Of a stretch of DNA of 64,000 bases, positions 1 through 9,246 are shown piece by piece; positions within the stretch are counted from its first letter, which is position 1; every line of letters begins with the position of its first letter. This DNA comes from Chryseobacterium paludis. Its GTDB lineage: Bacteria > Bacteroidota > Bacteroidia > Flavobacteriales > Weeksellaceae. The stretch lies in contig NZ_CP099966.1 of the NCBI RefSeq assembly GCF_025403485.1, positions 3,509,001 through 3,573,000 on the forward strand. The letters are read 5' to 3'. Position numbers and translations under genes: made by a program. The notes under the pieces were generated by a model that saw only the letters and a program-made list of their open reading frames with translations, searched no databases and was not told where the DNA came from.

Positions 1-1116
1 AATCTGAATGGTTTCTTCAATATTAGTTGGCTCCACCATAACTTTTTGGAACCTTCTTTCCAATGCTCCGTCTTTTTCAATATACTGACGGTATTCATCT
101 AAAGTAGTTGCCCCGATGCATTGGATCTCTCCTCTTGCTAAAGCAGGCTTGAACATGTTGGATGCATCTAAGCTTCCTGTAGAACTTCCTGCACCAACAA
201 TAGTATGAAGCTCATCAATGAATAAGATTACATCACGGTTCTTTTCAAGTTCCGTCATGATTGCCTTCATTCTTTCTTCGAATTGGCCACGATATTTTGT
301 TCCTGCAACTAAACTTGCAAGATCAAGGGTAATGACTCTTTTACCAAAAAGAACTCTTGAAACCTTCTTCTGCTGGATTCTTAAAGCTAAACCTTCCGCA
401 ATAGCAGATTTACCAACTCCGGGCTCTCCAATAAGAAGTGGATTGTTTTTCTTTCTACGAGAAAGGATCTGAGACACACGCTCAATTTCTTTCTCACGAC
501 CGATTACAGGATCCAGTTTCCCATCTCTTGCCAAAGAAGTAAGGTCTCTACCAAAGTTGTCAAGGGTAGGAGTCTTGCTTTTTGCAGAACCTAAGTTTCC
601 TGCAGGCTTTCTCATTTGCTCAAATTCCTCTCTTTCATCGTCGTCGTCGTATGCACTCATTTGAGGTGCCTGCCCAGAATTTTTAAGCATTGTTTGATAT
701 TCTCTTGAAACTCCTTCATAGTCAATATCATAGGCTCCTAATATATTGGAGGTTGGGTCTTCATATTTATATAGAATACCCAGAAGTAAATGAACGGTAT
801 TAATTTCATTACTTTTGTATTGTCGGCATTCTAACTCTGCACGTTTAACAGCATGATCTGCCATTTTAGTGAAAGAAATATTGGTTACCTCCTCAGAAAT
901 AGGATTAAGACTTGTTGTATTTAGAGTTTCAATTTTTCTTCTGATTTGTGTTAAATCGGCATTAAGGTTTTGAAGGATTTCTTTTGCAGAGTTTTCTGTT
1001 TTTATAATACCTAAAAGTAGATGTTCTGTATTAAGAAATTCACTTTTCAGCCTTTTAGCTTCATTTTTGCTCTGTTTGAACACTTGGCTCAAACCTTGTG
1101 AAAACTTATAATCCAT
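1..1116 (-). CDS. clpC: ATP-dependent Clp protease ATP-binding subunit ClpC (N-terminal part, cut by window edge)
   Basis: This is the first 372 codons of a Hsp100/Clp AAA+ unfoldase; the rest lies beyond base 1. It begins [17 protein letters not shown] and has two Clp-N repeats in the first 150 residues ([12 protein letters not shown] and [12 protein letters not shown]). A linker leads into the first AAA+ module with [14 protein letters not shown], Walker [10 protein letters not shown], pore loop [10 protein letters not shown], Walker [11 protein letters not shown] and [12 protein letters not shown]. Family knowledge: ClpC hexamers unfold substrates for the ClpP peptidase in the cytoplasm. 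The visible part has no ClpB-type middle domain, but the edge falls before one would be fully excluded, so ClpB is less likely rather than impossible. Confidence 0.9.
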   Translation of the reverse strand, partial: MDYKFSQGLSQVFKQSKNEAKRLKSEFLNTEHLLLGIIKTENSAKEILQNLNADLTQIRRKIETLNTTSLNPISEEVTNISFTKMADHAVKRAELECRQYKSNEINTVHLLLGILYKYEDPTSNILGAYDIDYEGVSREYQTMLKNSGQAPQMSAYDDDDEREEFEQMRKPAGNLGSAKSKTPTLDNFGRDLTSLARDGKLDPVIGREKEIERVSQILSRRKKNNPLLIGEPGVGKSAIAEGLALRIQQKKVSRVLFGKRVITLDLASLVAGTKYRGQFEERMKAIMTELEKNRDVILFIDELHTIVGAGSSTGSLDASNMFKPALARGEIQCIGATTLDEYRQYIEKDGALERRFQKVMVEPTNIEETIQI

Positions 1117-1131
1117 AATATATCTCAATTA

Positions 1132-1158
1132 GAATAAAGATAGAATTATCTTTTATTC
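1132..1158 (-). promoter_or_regulatory. Hairpin / inverted repeat in the clpC leader
   Basis: Arms 1132-1142 (GAATAAAGATA) and 1147-1158 (TATCTTTTATTC) pair with one bulged base around the loop GAAT. It sits 16 bases upstream of the clpC start, where a stress operator or a leader hairpin could lie. It does not match the CIRCE or CtsR consensus as I know them, so its role is open. Confidence 0.3.
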
Positions 1159-1270
1159 ATTATTCTAAATTACAAATATTTTACCAAAAATCAATTAATG
1201 ACTTTATGGCAGAAAAAAGTTTTATTATCTTATTGAAAATGACTAAGTTTGTTTTCTTTAAATTTTCCTT

Positions 1271-1495
1271 ATGAGTCCCGAAATTGCTACTTATGTTGGA
1301 TATTCTGCCTCGCTTTTTATAGTGTTGAGTTTTATATTGAAAGATGTAAGAAAAATCAGAATCGTAAATATGGTGGGCTGTATTTGTTTTGTCATTTATG
1401 GTATTTTTAGCGGAATGCTTTGGCCGGTCATCATACCAAATGGGTTAATCTGCTTCATACAAATTTATCATTTGATTGCAGGAAAGAAAAATTAA
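1271..1495 (+). CDS. Small YgjV-like inner-membrane protein
   Basis: A 74-residue protein made almost entirely of three hydrophobic segments (about residues 7-24, 30-50 and 51-69) with a short basic loop (KDVRKIRIVN) and a basic C-terminus (AGKKN). The pattern, with a conserved NMVG before the second helix, resembles the YgjV family of small bacterial membrane proteins, whose function is not established. Its stop codon overlaps the start of the following glycosyltransferase by one base (TAATG), so the two are probably translationally coupled. It may relate to surface polysaccharide export only by association. Confidence 0.7.
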   Translation: MSPEIATYVGYSASLFIVLSFILKDVRKIRIVNMVGCICFVIYGIFSGMLWPVIIPNGLICFIQIYHLIAGKKN

Positions 1496-2592
1496 TGAAA
1501 AAGAAAATAATTACTTCTGCCTTTAGCAACCTGTATACAGATCAACGAATAGAAAAGGTATGCAGGACTTTATATGAAAAGGGATACCAAATCGAGCTGA
1601 TAGGAAATAACTGGGGTGGAGCCGAGGAAATGAAGCGGCCATACTCTTTTTTCAGAATACCTTTACTGTCAAAAAGTTTAAAAACAGCTTATTTCGAATT
1701 CAATTGGAAGTTATATAAGGAATTAAAAAAGAAAGCTGATCAGAATACAATTCTCCACGCTAATGATATAGACGCTTTGCTTCCCAATTATCTTATTGCT
1801 AAACGGCTAAATATTCCCTTAGTTTTTGATAGTCATGAAATTTTTTCTGAGATGCCGGCAATTCAAGGCAAAATGTCACAAAAAATGTGGCGTAACCTGG
1901 AAAAAAATATAATTCCAAAATTGGAATATATGATTACAGCTAGTGGAAGCTATGCAAAATGGTTTAAAAAAAAATATCTTGTGAATCCTGTGGTTGTTCA
2001 AAATGCACCCAGAAAAATAGATTTCAGCATAGAAATTCCAGAGAATAATCCGAAAATACTGTTATATCAAGGAGCAATAAACCCGTTTAGGGGAATTGAA
2101 AAGGCAATTATGGCAATGCATCACCTAGAGAATGTAGTATTTAAAATTGCAGGTGACGGACCAAGAAGAAAAGAATATGAAGATCTGGTCGTTCGTGAGA
2201 ATCTCCAACAAAAAGTCCGGTTTTTGGGAAAGCTCCTGCCTGAAGATTTGAGAAAAGTTACTCTGACTGCCGATGTCGGGATGAGTATTGAAGAAAATGG
2301 AGGGGATAGCTATTTATATTCTTTACCCAATAAAGTATTAGACTGTATTCAGAGCCGGGTTCCATTAATTATGGCTAGTTTTCCTGAGATGCAGAATATT
2401 AAAAACCAGTTCGATGTTGGAGAGCTTATTAAAGATCATCAACCTGAAAATATAGCTGCGGCGGTGCAAGCCGTTTTAAATAAAGGAAGAAAAGGATATT
2501 TGGCAGAATTAGAAAGAGCTTCCAAAGTCCTTTGTTGGGAAAATGAAGAAATAAAGCTGTTGGAAGTTTTTGAAAAAGCATCCAATAAATAA
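1495..2592 (+). CDS. Glycosyltransferase family 4 protein
   Basis: A 365-residue GT-B fold glycosyltransferase. The N-terminal half contains LHANDIDALLPNYLIAK and VFDSHEIFSEMP, typical of GT4 acceptor domains. The C-terminal half has the nucleotide-sugar site: ILLYQGAINPFRGIEKAI, FKIAGDGPRRKEYE, VRFLGKLLPEDLRK, and a late YLYSLPNKVLDCIQSRVPLI in place of the classical E-X7-E motif. Probable role: transfer of a sugar in lipopolysaccharide O-antigen, capsule or glycan synthesis at the cytoplasmic face. The frame is open back to 1420, but the ATG at 1495 overlaps the upstream stop and gives the family-like start MKKKIITSAFSN. Donor and acceptor are unknown. Confidence 0.85.
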   Translation: MKKKIITSAFSNLYTDQRIEKVCRTLYEKGYQIELIGNNWGGAEEMKRPYSFFRIPLLSKSLKTAYFEFNWKLYKELKKKADQNTILHANDIDALLPNYLIAKRLNIPLVFDSHEIFSEMPAIQGKMSQKMWRNLEKNIIPKLEYMITASGSYAKWFKKKYLVNPVVVQNAPRKIDFSIEIPENNPKILLYQGAINPFRGIEKAIMAMHHLENVVFKIAGDGPRRKEYEDLVVRENLQQKVRFLGKLLPEDLRKVTLTADVGMSIEENGGDSYLYSLPNKVLDCIQSRVPLIMASFPEMQNIKNQFDVGELIKDHQPENIAAAVQAVLNKGRKGYLAELERASKVLCWENEEIKLLEVFEKASNK

Positions 2593-2634
2593 TCCTTACA
2601 AAATTGGTATCTTTGCATAAAGAATTGTTGAAAA

Positions 2635-3054
2635 ATGACCATTAAAGAAAAACAACAGGAAATAATTGACGAATTTGCATTTCTTGAGGACTGGGAACAG
2701 AAGTATGAATACATAATTGACCTGGGTAAAGATTTGAAAGGTCTTTCTGAGGACAAAAAGACAGATGATAATCTTATTAAGGGTTGTCAGAGTAAAGTTT
2801 GGATCGATGCAGAATTTAAAGAAGGGAAACTTTTTTTTGATGCAGATTCCGACGGTATTTTGCCAAAGGGGATCGTTTCTTTGTTGGTAAGTATTTATAG
2901 TGGTCATTCTACACAGGAAATCTTAGATTCTGATTTTCAGTTTATCTCAGAAATCGGATTGCAGGAGTTTCTTTCTCCTTCCAGAGCTAATGGTCTAATG
3001 GCAATGACCAAGCAGATTAAATTTTACGCCGTGGCTTACCAACTGAAGTCGTAG
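2635..3054 (+). CDS. sufE: SufE family Fe-S cluster assembly sulfur acceptor
   Basis: A 139-residue SufE-like protein. In this family SufE takes persulfide sulfur from the cysteine desulfurase SufS and passes it to the SufBCD scaffold. The active cysteine is Cys51 in LIKGCQSKVW, the family signature, and the C-terminal half has the expected LVSIYSGHS and FLSPSRANGLMAM motifs. Length is normal. Odd placement: it sits between two glycosyltransferase genes, 42 bases after one and 2 bases before the next, not in a visible suf operon. A DUF59/SufT-like gene is in the same window at 53448-53774. Confidence 0.92.
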   Translation: MTIKEKQQEIIDEFAFLEDWEQKYEYIIDLGKDLKGLSEDKKTDDNLIKGCQSKVWIDAEFKEGKLFFDADSDGILPKGIVSLLVSIYSGHSTQEILDSDFQFISEIGLQEFLSPSRANGLMAMTKQIKFYAVAYQLKS

Positions 3055-3056
3055 TT

Positions 3057-4022
3057 GTGACAAGAATTTTAGCATATCGTTTTTCCGCTTTTGGTGATGT
3101 TGCGATGACAGTACCTGTCTTTCGTGAGTTTCTTGAACAAAATCCCAATGTAGAAATTATAATAGTTTCCAGAAAAAATTTTGAAAGCTTATTCTCTGAT
3201 ATCCCAAATGTTATATTTAAAGGAATTAACCTCGATGATTATAAAGGTTTTTTTGGATTAAATAGATTGGCAAATGAGCTTATAAAAGAATTTCATCCTG
3301 ATTATATTGCGAATCTGCATGATGTGATCAGAACAAAAATATTGGATAAGATTTATAGAAGAAAAGGCTATAAAGTATTTAAAATCAACAAAGGAAAGGA
3401 GGAAAAGGAAGTACTTACAGATATTTGGAATCTTAATAAAGTGCAATTAAAGCGTACTGTTGAGCGATATGCTGATGTATTTAGAGAAATGGGATTTAAG
3501 GTGATATTATCCAATCAGTTGAGGCCAATCGCAAAAAAGAAGTCCGGAATAGGATTTGCCCCATTTGCTCAACATAAAGGGAAGATGCTTCCTTTAGAAA
3601 AGTCTTATGAACTGGTGAAGATTTTGTCTCAAAAAGAAAAGGTGTATTTTTTTGGTGGCGGAAAAAATGAAACTGATACTCTTGAGAAGTGGGAAAGTGA
3701 AATTCCTAATACCCAGAGTTTATCCGGAAAATTAAATCTTAAAGAAGAACTTAACAAGATTGCAGAATTGGAACTCATGATTTCAATGGATTCAGCCAAT
3801 ATGCATTTGGCAAGTATTGTTGGGACAAGGTGTGTTTCCATATGGGGCTCCACTCATCCTTATGCTGGGTTTCTTGGATTTGGCCAGAGTGAAAATGATG
3901 TTGTTCAAATAAAAGATCTCACCTGCAGACCTTGTTCTGTATTTGGAGATAAAGAATGTTTTAGAGGAGATTGGGCTTGCCTGGAAGAGTTGAACATTCA
4001 GAAGATCATTGAAAAAATCTGA
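3057..4022 (+). CDS. Glycosyltransferase family 9 (heptosyltransferase-like)
   Basis: A 321-residue GT9 protein. It starts with the family N-terminus (ILAYRFSAFGDVAMTVPVFREF) and carries IGFAPFAQHKGKMLP, VYFFGGGKNE and the donor-site MISMDSANMHLASIVGTRCVSIWGSTHP region, shown here in pieces: SMDSANMHLAS and CVSIWGSTHP. A four-cysteine C-terminal tail (CRPCSVFGDKEC and WAC) is common in GT9 proteins. Family role: adding heptose or another sugar to the lipid A core. The start is a GTG two bases after the sufE stop, giving tight coupling; a TTG at 3055 is out of frame. It is followed by a GT2 gene four bases downstream. Confidence 0.87.
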   Translation: MTRILAYRFSAFGDVAMTVPVFREFLEQNPNVEIIIVSRKNFESLFSDIPNVIFKGINLDDYKGFFGLNRLANELIKEFHPDYIANLHDVIRTKILDKIYRRKGYKVFKINKGKEEKEVLTDIWNLNKVQLKRTVERYADVFREMGFKVILSNQLRPIAKKKSGIGFAPFAQHKGKMLPLEKSYELVKILSQKEKVYFFGGGKNETDTLEKWESEIPNTQSLSGKLNLKEELNKIAELELMISMDSANMHLASIVGTRCVSIWGSTHPYAGFLGFGQSENDVVQIKDLTCRPCSVFGDKECFRGDWACLEELNIQKIIEKI

Positions 4023-4026
4023 TCTG

Positions 4027-4929
4027 ATGAAAGTTTCTATCTGTATCCCTGTGTATAATTTTGATGTCCGGGAATTGGTCTCAAACCTGATAAAAGAAAT
4101 TAATGCACAAGATTATGATGCAGAAATCATTTTAATAGATGATGAATCTGAAATAAAATTCAAAGATATAAATAAAGACCTTCACAATCAGGTCGACCAA
4201 TTGATCTATCTTGATAAAAACATAGGAAGATCACAAATTCGTAATTTATTTCTTACTTATTCTAAAGGAGATTATTTACTTTTCCTCGATTGTGACGGAA
4301 GAATAATTGAGGAAAATTTTTTAACAGACTATATTCAATTCATACAGGAAAACCCATCTACAAAGGTTATTTACGGGGGTAGAAGTGTATCGGCAGAACT
4401 TCCTGATCAGAAACATTTTCTACGATGGAAATTTGCAACAGAACGTGAAAATCTACCTGTAGAACTTCGGATTGAAAAACCATATCTGAGCTTTCAGACC
4501 AATAATTTTATTATAAAAAAAGAAGTGCTTGAAAAAGTTCGATTCAATCCTGAATTTCAAAAATACGGATATGAAGACCTGCTCTTTGCAATGGATTTAA
4601 AATCAGAAGGAATCGTAGTTGATCATATTAAAAATCCCATTTTTAATTATGATTTAGAAGATAATAGAGTCTATCTGGAAAAAGTAAAAGAGTCTGTGGA
4701 AAGTTTATCTCAAATGCTTAAAGACCACCAGTTAAGCTTAAAACTGTCTGAGATTAAGCTTGTAAAAGCCCATAATGTAATGAATAAAATAGGGTTAAAA
4801 AGCCTCTTCAAGTTTTTTTTCAGGATGAATAAACGAAGGATAGAGCAGAGCCTTTTGAAGGGAAACGTAAGCCTTAGATATCTCGACCTTTACAAACTTG
4901 GATTACTTTTAGATAATCCGGATTCTTAA
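4027..4929 (+). CDS. Glycosyltransferase family 2 protein
   Basis: A 300-residue GT-A fold glycosyltransferase. The N-terminus MKVSICIPVYNFD and the metal-binding region LLFLDCDGRI are the GT2 hallmarks, followed by YGGRSVSAE and GYEDLLFAMDLKSEG, the latter supplying the acidic ED catalytic motif. The frame is open from a TTG at 4009, but the ATG at 4027 gives the canonical GT2 start and lies 4 bases after the GT9 stop. It ends the 1271-4929 transcription unit before a strong bidirectional terminator. Probable role: lipooligosaccharide core or glycan decoration. Confidence 0.87.
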   Translation: MKVSICIPVYNFDVRELVSNLIKEINAQDYDAEIILIDDESEIKFKDINKDLHNQVDQLIYLDKNIGRSQIRNLFLTYSKGDYLLFLDCDGRIIEENFLTDYIQFIQENPSTKVIYGGRSVSAELPDQKHFLRWKFATERENLPVELRIEKPYLSFQTNNFIIKKEVLEKVRFNPEFQKYGYEDLLFAMDLKSEGIVVDHIKNPIFNYDLEDNRVYLEKVKESVESLSQMLKDHQLSLKLSEIKLVKAHNVMNKIGLKSLFKFFFRMNKRRIEQSLLKGNVSLRYLDLYKLGLLLDNPDS

Positions 4930-4973
4930 AAACAATTTAATTTTCTTTGATTGATTCTAAAAATGTAATTAAA

Positions 4974-5009
4974 AAAAAGCATTGTCGGAGTTAAATAGCA
5001 ATGCTTTTT
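4974..5009. terminator. Bidirectional rho-independent terminator
   Basis: Arms AAAAAGCATTG (about 4974-4984) and CAATGCTTTTT (4999-5009) form a perfect stem with a 14-base loop. A/T tracts on both sides serve the converging glycosyltransferase and lipoprotein genes. Confidence 0.85.
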
Positions 5010-5025
5010 CTATTGATGGATAGGT

Positions 5026-5928
5026 TTATCTTACAACTTCTAGTGGAGATCCCTTTTTAGGACGGTGAAGTACCAATTCATAAATCTCCGTACTATGATC
5101 TTTAAGCCTTGCCTGTAAAGCAGATTCATCTTTACTTTTTTCATCAGTTCTTATTAAAGAAACCATTCTGCCATTTCCATAAAAAACCATTTTATAATTG
5201 TCTACGGGTAAAACTTCAACAATGTTTTGGATGGTTGCTGAGGTTTCTGACTGATCCTTTTTACTATCAGAGGAAGAGAGATACAATGCTTTATCAATTT
5301 CAGCATCTCTTATTTTGGTTTTTGTAAAGAAACTGCCAGTATCTTTTTTCTGAAGAATATCCCTGAAGTTATTATATGTATCTAAAACTTCTTTAAGTAA
5401 TGCGTCTTTATCTTCGTTCAACAAAACCGTTGATTGAGACCATCCAGTTACCTGGTAAGGAACATCAGAGTTAAAATCCCAGGTTTGAGTAATCTCCTTT
5501 GCGGGTTTGTTTTCATCTGTATTAAATTTACAGTCTACAACCACATCATAATCTGGCGAATCGAAAGAAGCATATTTTAAAATCCTGAATTTATAATATT
5601 TAAGTTCATTTTCATCCAATTCTTTATCAGACTTAAGAACGATCTTAACGGTCTGTTTACCTGACCCTAAAATCTCACGATTAATAGGTAAGGTAAGAGA
5701 TGTACCACCGTTTTTATAATAATAAGCAACCAGGATATCATTGATATAAACCTGAAAATCGCCTGCTGCATCAAGGCTTAAAGCATATAAAGGATGAGAA
5801 GCCATAGTCTTTGTCATTTTTTTTTCGTTATTATTCGTATTGAGATTTGATGTGTGGGTTATTGTATCTTTTTTTTGGCAGCTTATGATGTTAAATAACA
5901 ATAGACCAAATAATATCTTCCTGTTCAT
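5026..5928 (-). CDS. Lipoprotein of the PAAR-linked operon; candidate immunity protein
   Basis: A 300-residue protein starting MNRKILFGLLLFNIISCQKK, a lipoprotein signal with the SPII cysteine at about residue 17. I chose the ATG at 5928, which puts the signal peptide at the N-terminus and begins 4 bases after the upstream stop; the frame is open to 5961. The mature part has a beta-rich N-terminal half (FQVYINDILVAYYY, TVKIVLKSD) and a C-terminal half with VDNYKMVFYGNGRMVSLIR. I recognise no domain. It is the last gene of a minus operon with a DUF4280 spike protein and a large putative effector, so a periplasmic immunity role is a reasonable inference; it could also be an accessory effector component. 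Confidence 0.7.
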   Translation of the reverse strand: MNRKILFGLLLFNIISCQKKDTITHTSNLNTNNNEKKMTKTMASHPLYALSLDAAGDFQVYINDILVAYYYKNGGTSLTLPINREILGSGKQTVKIVLKSDKELDENELKYYKFRILKYASFDSPDYDVVVDCKFNTDENKPAKEITQTWDFNSDVPYQVTGWSQSTVLLNEDKDALLKEVLDTYNNFRDILQKKDTGSFFTKTKIRDAEIDKALYLSSSDSKKDQSETSATIQNIVEVLPVDNYKMVFYGNGRMVSLIRTDEKSKDESALQARLKDHSTEIYELVLHRPKKGSPLEVVR

Positions 5929-5932
5929 TTTA

Positions 5933-8719
5933 TTAAAATTTATTTTCTTCGCCTTCTCCAAAAGTCATACTTACCGGGTTTCCTGAATAGCTTGGTATCA
6001 ATTTAAAAGGATCCAGAGTTTCGGGGCCTTTGTTTTTGGAATTTCTTTTCATGGAAAACTTATAATAAACGGTAACCATAAGCCCCGAGAACTTGGTTGT
6101 AAAATCAAGCTTATTTCCCCAGTCAAAATTTGGACTTGCCGTTATTTTAAAAGAACAATCTGCTCTTACACCAGCCTGAAGTTCTATTTCCGGGAATTTT
6201 TCGATCTGCTTAGCACTCATAGTAAGGCCCAATTCAAGTTCAAGCTTACCTCCAAGAGTTCCCGAAAGAGTTAGATCTGTATCAAACTTATTTCCTTCTT
6301 TTGCGTCATTCCATTTTACATATGCTTCTTCTATTGCTAAATTAGCATAAAATATCAAATCGATACGGTAGGTGATGCTTAATGCATCCATCGAAATCTT
6401 TTCAATCAACCAAGTCGTGAGGTCTAGAAAAGTAATAAACTTTCCATAAACCGGGATCTTATCCGCTAAAGCCAATAAATCAATTTTAAGTTCACCACCG
6501 ATAAGGGGAGAACACTTGGCCTTACCAGCAAGTTCCAGGCCTACAGAGTCTCCTGTTTTAGCGAATTTCCAGCTGATCCCAACAGATGGGGCAGGAGCCA
6601 GGAGTGAAAGGCTCATCATGCTTCTTCTTCCAGCCAAAGATGGAGGTAGAGATTCTGCACCTTTTCTAGCATCTTTTGCTCCGGCAATATCATCAACAGT
6701 ATCATAGATAGATTTTAGAATGCCAAGCATCTTACGATACTTCTCAGCAAATTTCCAGCTTAATTCGTGAGAAACCCCGCTATTATAGGAAACCTTGGCT
6801 GATAATCCGTAGCTGCCTTTCATATCGCCCATAAAGCGGTTAGCTGCTGTGCCTATTTTTTTTTGCCCGTCTTTTTTATTTTTATTTTCATTTCTTTCTT
6901 CTCTTCTTAATTCTGCTAGTGAGATTACATCTCCTTTAGTTTTAAGATCTTTTACAGATATTGTATCCCTGGTCGCTTTACTCTCAGTCCCATAGATATT
7001 GTATGTAGGTTCAGAGTTCCCATACCATACCGGATCTGAAGTGTTATAAAAAAAGTTTAATGACCATTCAACATCTGGAAATAGCCTTAATTTGACTAAT
7101 TGATTGGGATAACGACAGGTAGAAATAGGAACAAAATAAGTCTGTATTTTGTCCTTCGACAGCCAGAAATAATTGGCAAGCCATACTTCTGTTGCTGGCA
7201 CATCGCTAAATTCTTTACTTCCAATAGCGATGGTTTTATTATAAATATAATCAAGGTTTAACTGGAGTTTATTTTCTCCTATGTAATTGTAATCAGTATT
7301 TTCTGTCCATCCTTGTACATCAGCAACATTTTGAGAAGGAGCTTTAGTTTCGTCCGCATAAACATCAGTATCATTTGCCTGTGTAGAGTCATTTTTAACG
7401 GAAGGTATTTTACCTGTATAATGTGGTATCAATACCTTATCTAATAAAAAGACATGCTTTGGAATATTGTGTTTTTCATCTTTAGGAAGTAAAACACCTG
7501 TGCATAAAACGTTTTTATTCTGAAGGTTATCCAATGTAATGGTTACCTTTTTCTTTTCCTTATCACCAGTGATAACATCAAAAGTATTTTTGGTGTTATC
7601 TATTTTGTCTTTTGCATCTTCATCAAAGATAACATACGGACTACGCTTTTTATCAGATTCATCGGCTACGGTTATTTTACTGTATCCACAGGGATCATAT
7701 TCTTTTTTAAGATATTCAATATCTCCAATGTACTGAATCTGATTATTTTTTTGTTTTTCAAATTCACCAAATAGAGCACTCATGTCATTATAAGGAACCA
7801 ATAGATCAGGGGAGGTATTAAAGATCCATTTTCCTTTTTCCATTCTGCCCCAGTTTGACGTGTCCTTTTGAGAGTCGTATGCTCCTTCCTGAGACAAAAA
7901 ACCTTTTGGAAGTAAAACGGGTCCTGTAAATCCGACATAGCCTTTTAATCTAAGAAAGAACTGTTCATCCTTCTTTTCTTTGTTGTGGTTTTTTTGCCAG
8001 TCAGGATTTAGTTGAAATTTTAGAGCTTTTACTGAATTGTAAACAAATGGCCCAGGACTGGTGATTTCTACTCTTTCCTGTTTAGAAACAACTTTACCCT
8101 TGTTAATAAGTTCGACATCAAATATGAATTTTGAAAGATTATTATTCCAATCAGGAAGTAAATGAGTATATACTTCTACATCTACTGTTTGCCCATACAG
8201 AGCTTTTTTCTCATTATTTGTTAAAGGGATATATCCGGTTTTTGGAAATTTAAAATGACAATATAGAACCTGTGGTTTATCTACAACCACGACTCTTAAA
8301 ACCTCATTCCCATCTGCCTCCGGAAAAGTGCTGTAGGGAATTAAAAGATGGATAACACCTATGCTTTTGGAATTTGTTTGAATATCTCCAGTGCTGAATA
8401 CCTTATTATTTCCCTCAAACAGTTTATAATCTTTATTTTCTTCATTTTGAGTTTTTATGGTGTTAAAAAACTCATTAGGACCAAGGGTTGGATAAAGCTG
8501 TTTATAGGCTGTCCATATATGTTCTCTTATAAGAAACCATTTGACCTCTTTCATGGTAGATTCCGGATTACGCGTGCCTTTTCCAAGGCAGGTTTTATCC
8601 AGATAGGCTGTGAAAGAATTCTGCGAGTGACCTAGTTCCACAATGAACCCGGTACCATACTTTTTAACGTTTTCTTTCGGCTCTTTGATCAGTGCCTTTT
8701 TAATTCCTGCTGTACCCAT
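5933..8719 (-). CDS. 928-residue putative T6SS-associated effector, unknown fold
   Basis: A large soluble-looking protein with no signal peptide (start MGTAGIKKALIKEPKENVKK). The first half holds beta-sandwich-like stretches, such as TVDVEVYTHLLPDW and FIFDVELINKGKVVSKQERV. The middle (about 600-680) is basic and has an alanine/proline/leucine patch. The last third has alternating strands rich in Gly, Leu and Lys (DLTLSGTLGGKLELELGLTM, SGLMVTVYYKFSM) that could insert in or line a membrane. The gene begins 2 bases after the stop of a DUF4280 PAAR-like gene and is followed 4 bases later by a lipoprotein gene. That order (spike, large cargo, lipoprotein) suggests a contact-delivered effector with immunity. 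No enzymatic motif is recognisable, so the activity is unknown. Confidence 0.65.
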   Translation of the reverse strand: MGTAGIKKALIKEPKENVKKYGTGFIVELGHSQNSFTAYLDKTCLGKGTRNPESTMKEVKWFLIREHIWTAYKQLYPTLGPNEFFNTIKTQNEENKDYKLFEGNNKVFSTGDIQTNSKSIGVIHLLIPYSTFPEADGNEVLRVVVVDKPQVLYCHFKFPKTGYIPLTNNEKKALYGQTVDVEVYTHLLPDWNNNLSKFIFDVELINKGKVVSKQERVEITSPGPFVYNSVKALKFQLNPDWQKNHNKEKKDEQFFLRLKGYVGFTGPVLLPKGFLSQEGAYDSQKDTSNWGRMEKGKWIFNTSPDLLVPYNDMSALFGEFEKQKNNQIQYIGDIEYLKKEYDPCGYSKITVADESDKKRSPYVIFDEDAKDKIDNTKNTFDVITGDKEKKKVTITLDNLQNKNVLCTGVLLPKDEKHNIPKHVFLLDKVLIPHYTGKIPSVKNDSTQANDTDVYADETKAPSQNVADVQGWTENTDYNYIGENKLQLNLDYIYNKTIAIGSKEFSDVPATEVWLANYFWLSKDKIQTYFVPISTCRYPNQLVKLRLFPDVEWSLNFFYNTSDPVWYGNSEPTYNIYGTESKATRDTISVKDLKTKGDVISLAELRREERNENKNKKDGQKKIGTAANRFMGDMKGSYGLSAKVSYNSGVSHELSWKFAEKYRKMLGILKSIYDTVDDIAGAKDARKGAESLPPSLAGRRSMMSLSLLAPAPSVGISWKFAKTGDSVGLELAGKAKCSPLIGGELKIDLLALADKIPVYGKFITFLDLTTWLIEKISMDALSITYRIDLIFYANLAIEEAYVKWNDAKEGNKFDTDLTLSGTLGGKLELELGLTMSAKQIEKFPEIELQAGVRADCSFKITASPNFDWGNKLDFTTKFSGLMVTVYYKFSMKRNSKNKGPETLDPFKLIPSYSGNPVSMTFGEGEENKF

Positions 8720-8721
8720 AC

Positions 8722-9192
8722 CTAAAATCCAAATTTATACATGTCCTTCGCATTATATTGTGACATATCAATGATAGGATTTACATGAGGCTGAAGTTCT
8801 TCGTCAGCGTTTTTAATGTTGCTTTGGGATGGTTCTCCGATCTGTCCTGTTTTAATAATACTTATGCAGTCTTTGCCTCCAACAGGGCAGGTGGCCTTGC
8901 TGTCTTCCAATAAAATATAACCGTCTGGTGGAGAATATTTTTCCTTTTCATAGTAACCACTCCATTCTGTAACGATGGCAACGCAAGGAGTATTAAGCTT
9001 CTTTTTACACGAACCAAAGCAGTTTTTTTCAAAAGTGGGTCCTATATCTTTATGAGTGGCAGCAAGTTTAGAACTTCCATTAAGATCATTAATGAAATAT
9101 TTCTGTTGCGTGAGTACCATTAATTTATCTGGAGTAGTACCAAACTGGCATTGGCACAAGGCTCCCTGTACTACTTTTTCTTTTAAAGGCAT
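8722..9192 (-). CDS. DUF4280 PAAR-like protein (T6SS spike tip / effector carrier)
   Basis: A 156-residue protein with the DUF4280 pattern: VVQGALCQCQFGTTPDKLMV at the N-terminus, then NCFGSCKKK, TPCVAIVTEW and ATCPVGGKDCISIIKTGQIG. The seven or so regularly placed cysteines and the GGxxxIIxxGQ strand match the family. Family knowledge: DUF4280 proteins are PAAR-like tips of the Bacteroidota T6SS (subtype iii), bridging VgrG and toxin. It lies directly before the 928-residue protein (2-base gap), the usual arrangement of a spike with its cargo. No tss structural genes are in the window, so this is an orphan cargo locus using a machine encoded elsewhere, if one exists. Confidence 0.85.
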   Translation of the reverse strand: MPLKEKVVQGALCQCQFGTTPDKLMVLTQQKYFINDLNGSSKLAATHKDIGPTFEKNCFGSCKKKLNTPCVAIVTEWSGYYEKEKYSPPDGYILLEDSKATCPVGGKDCISIIKTGQIGEPSQSNIKNADEELQPHVNPIIDMSQYNAKDMYKFGF

Positions 9193-9246
9193 ATTAATAT
9201 AATTTGTGTGGTCTGTAAAATTAATGTTTTTTATACAAATGGATTT

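Noticed and set aside
5933..8719. Calling the 928-residue protein a VgrG or Rhs toxin
   Set aside because: It lacks YD repeats, the RHS core motif and any VgrG gp27/gp5-like segments.
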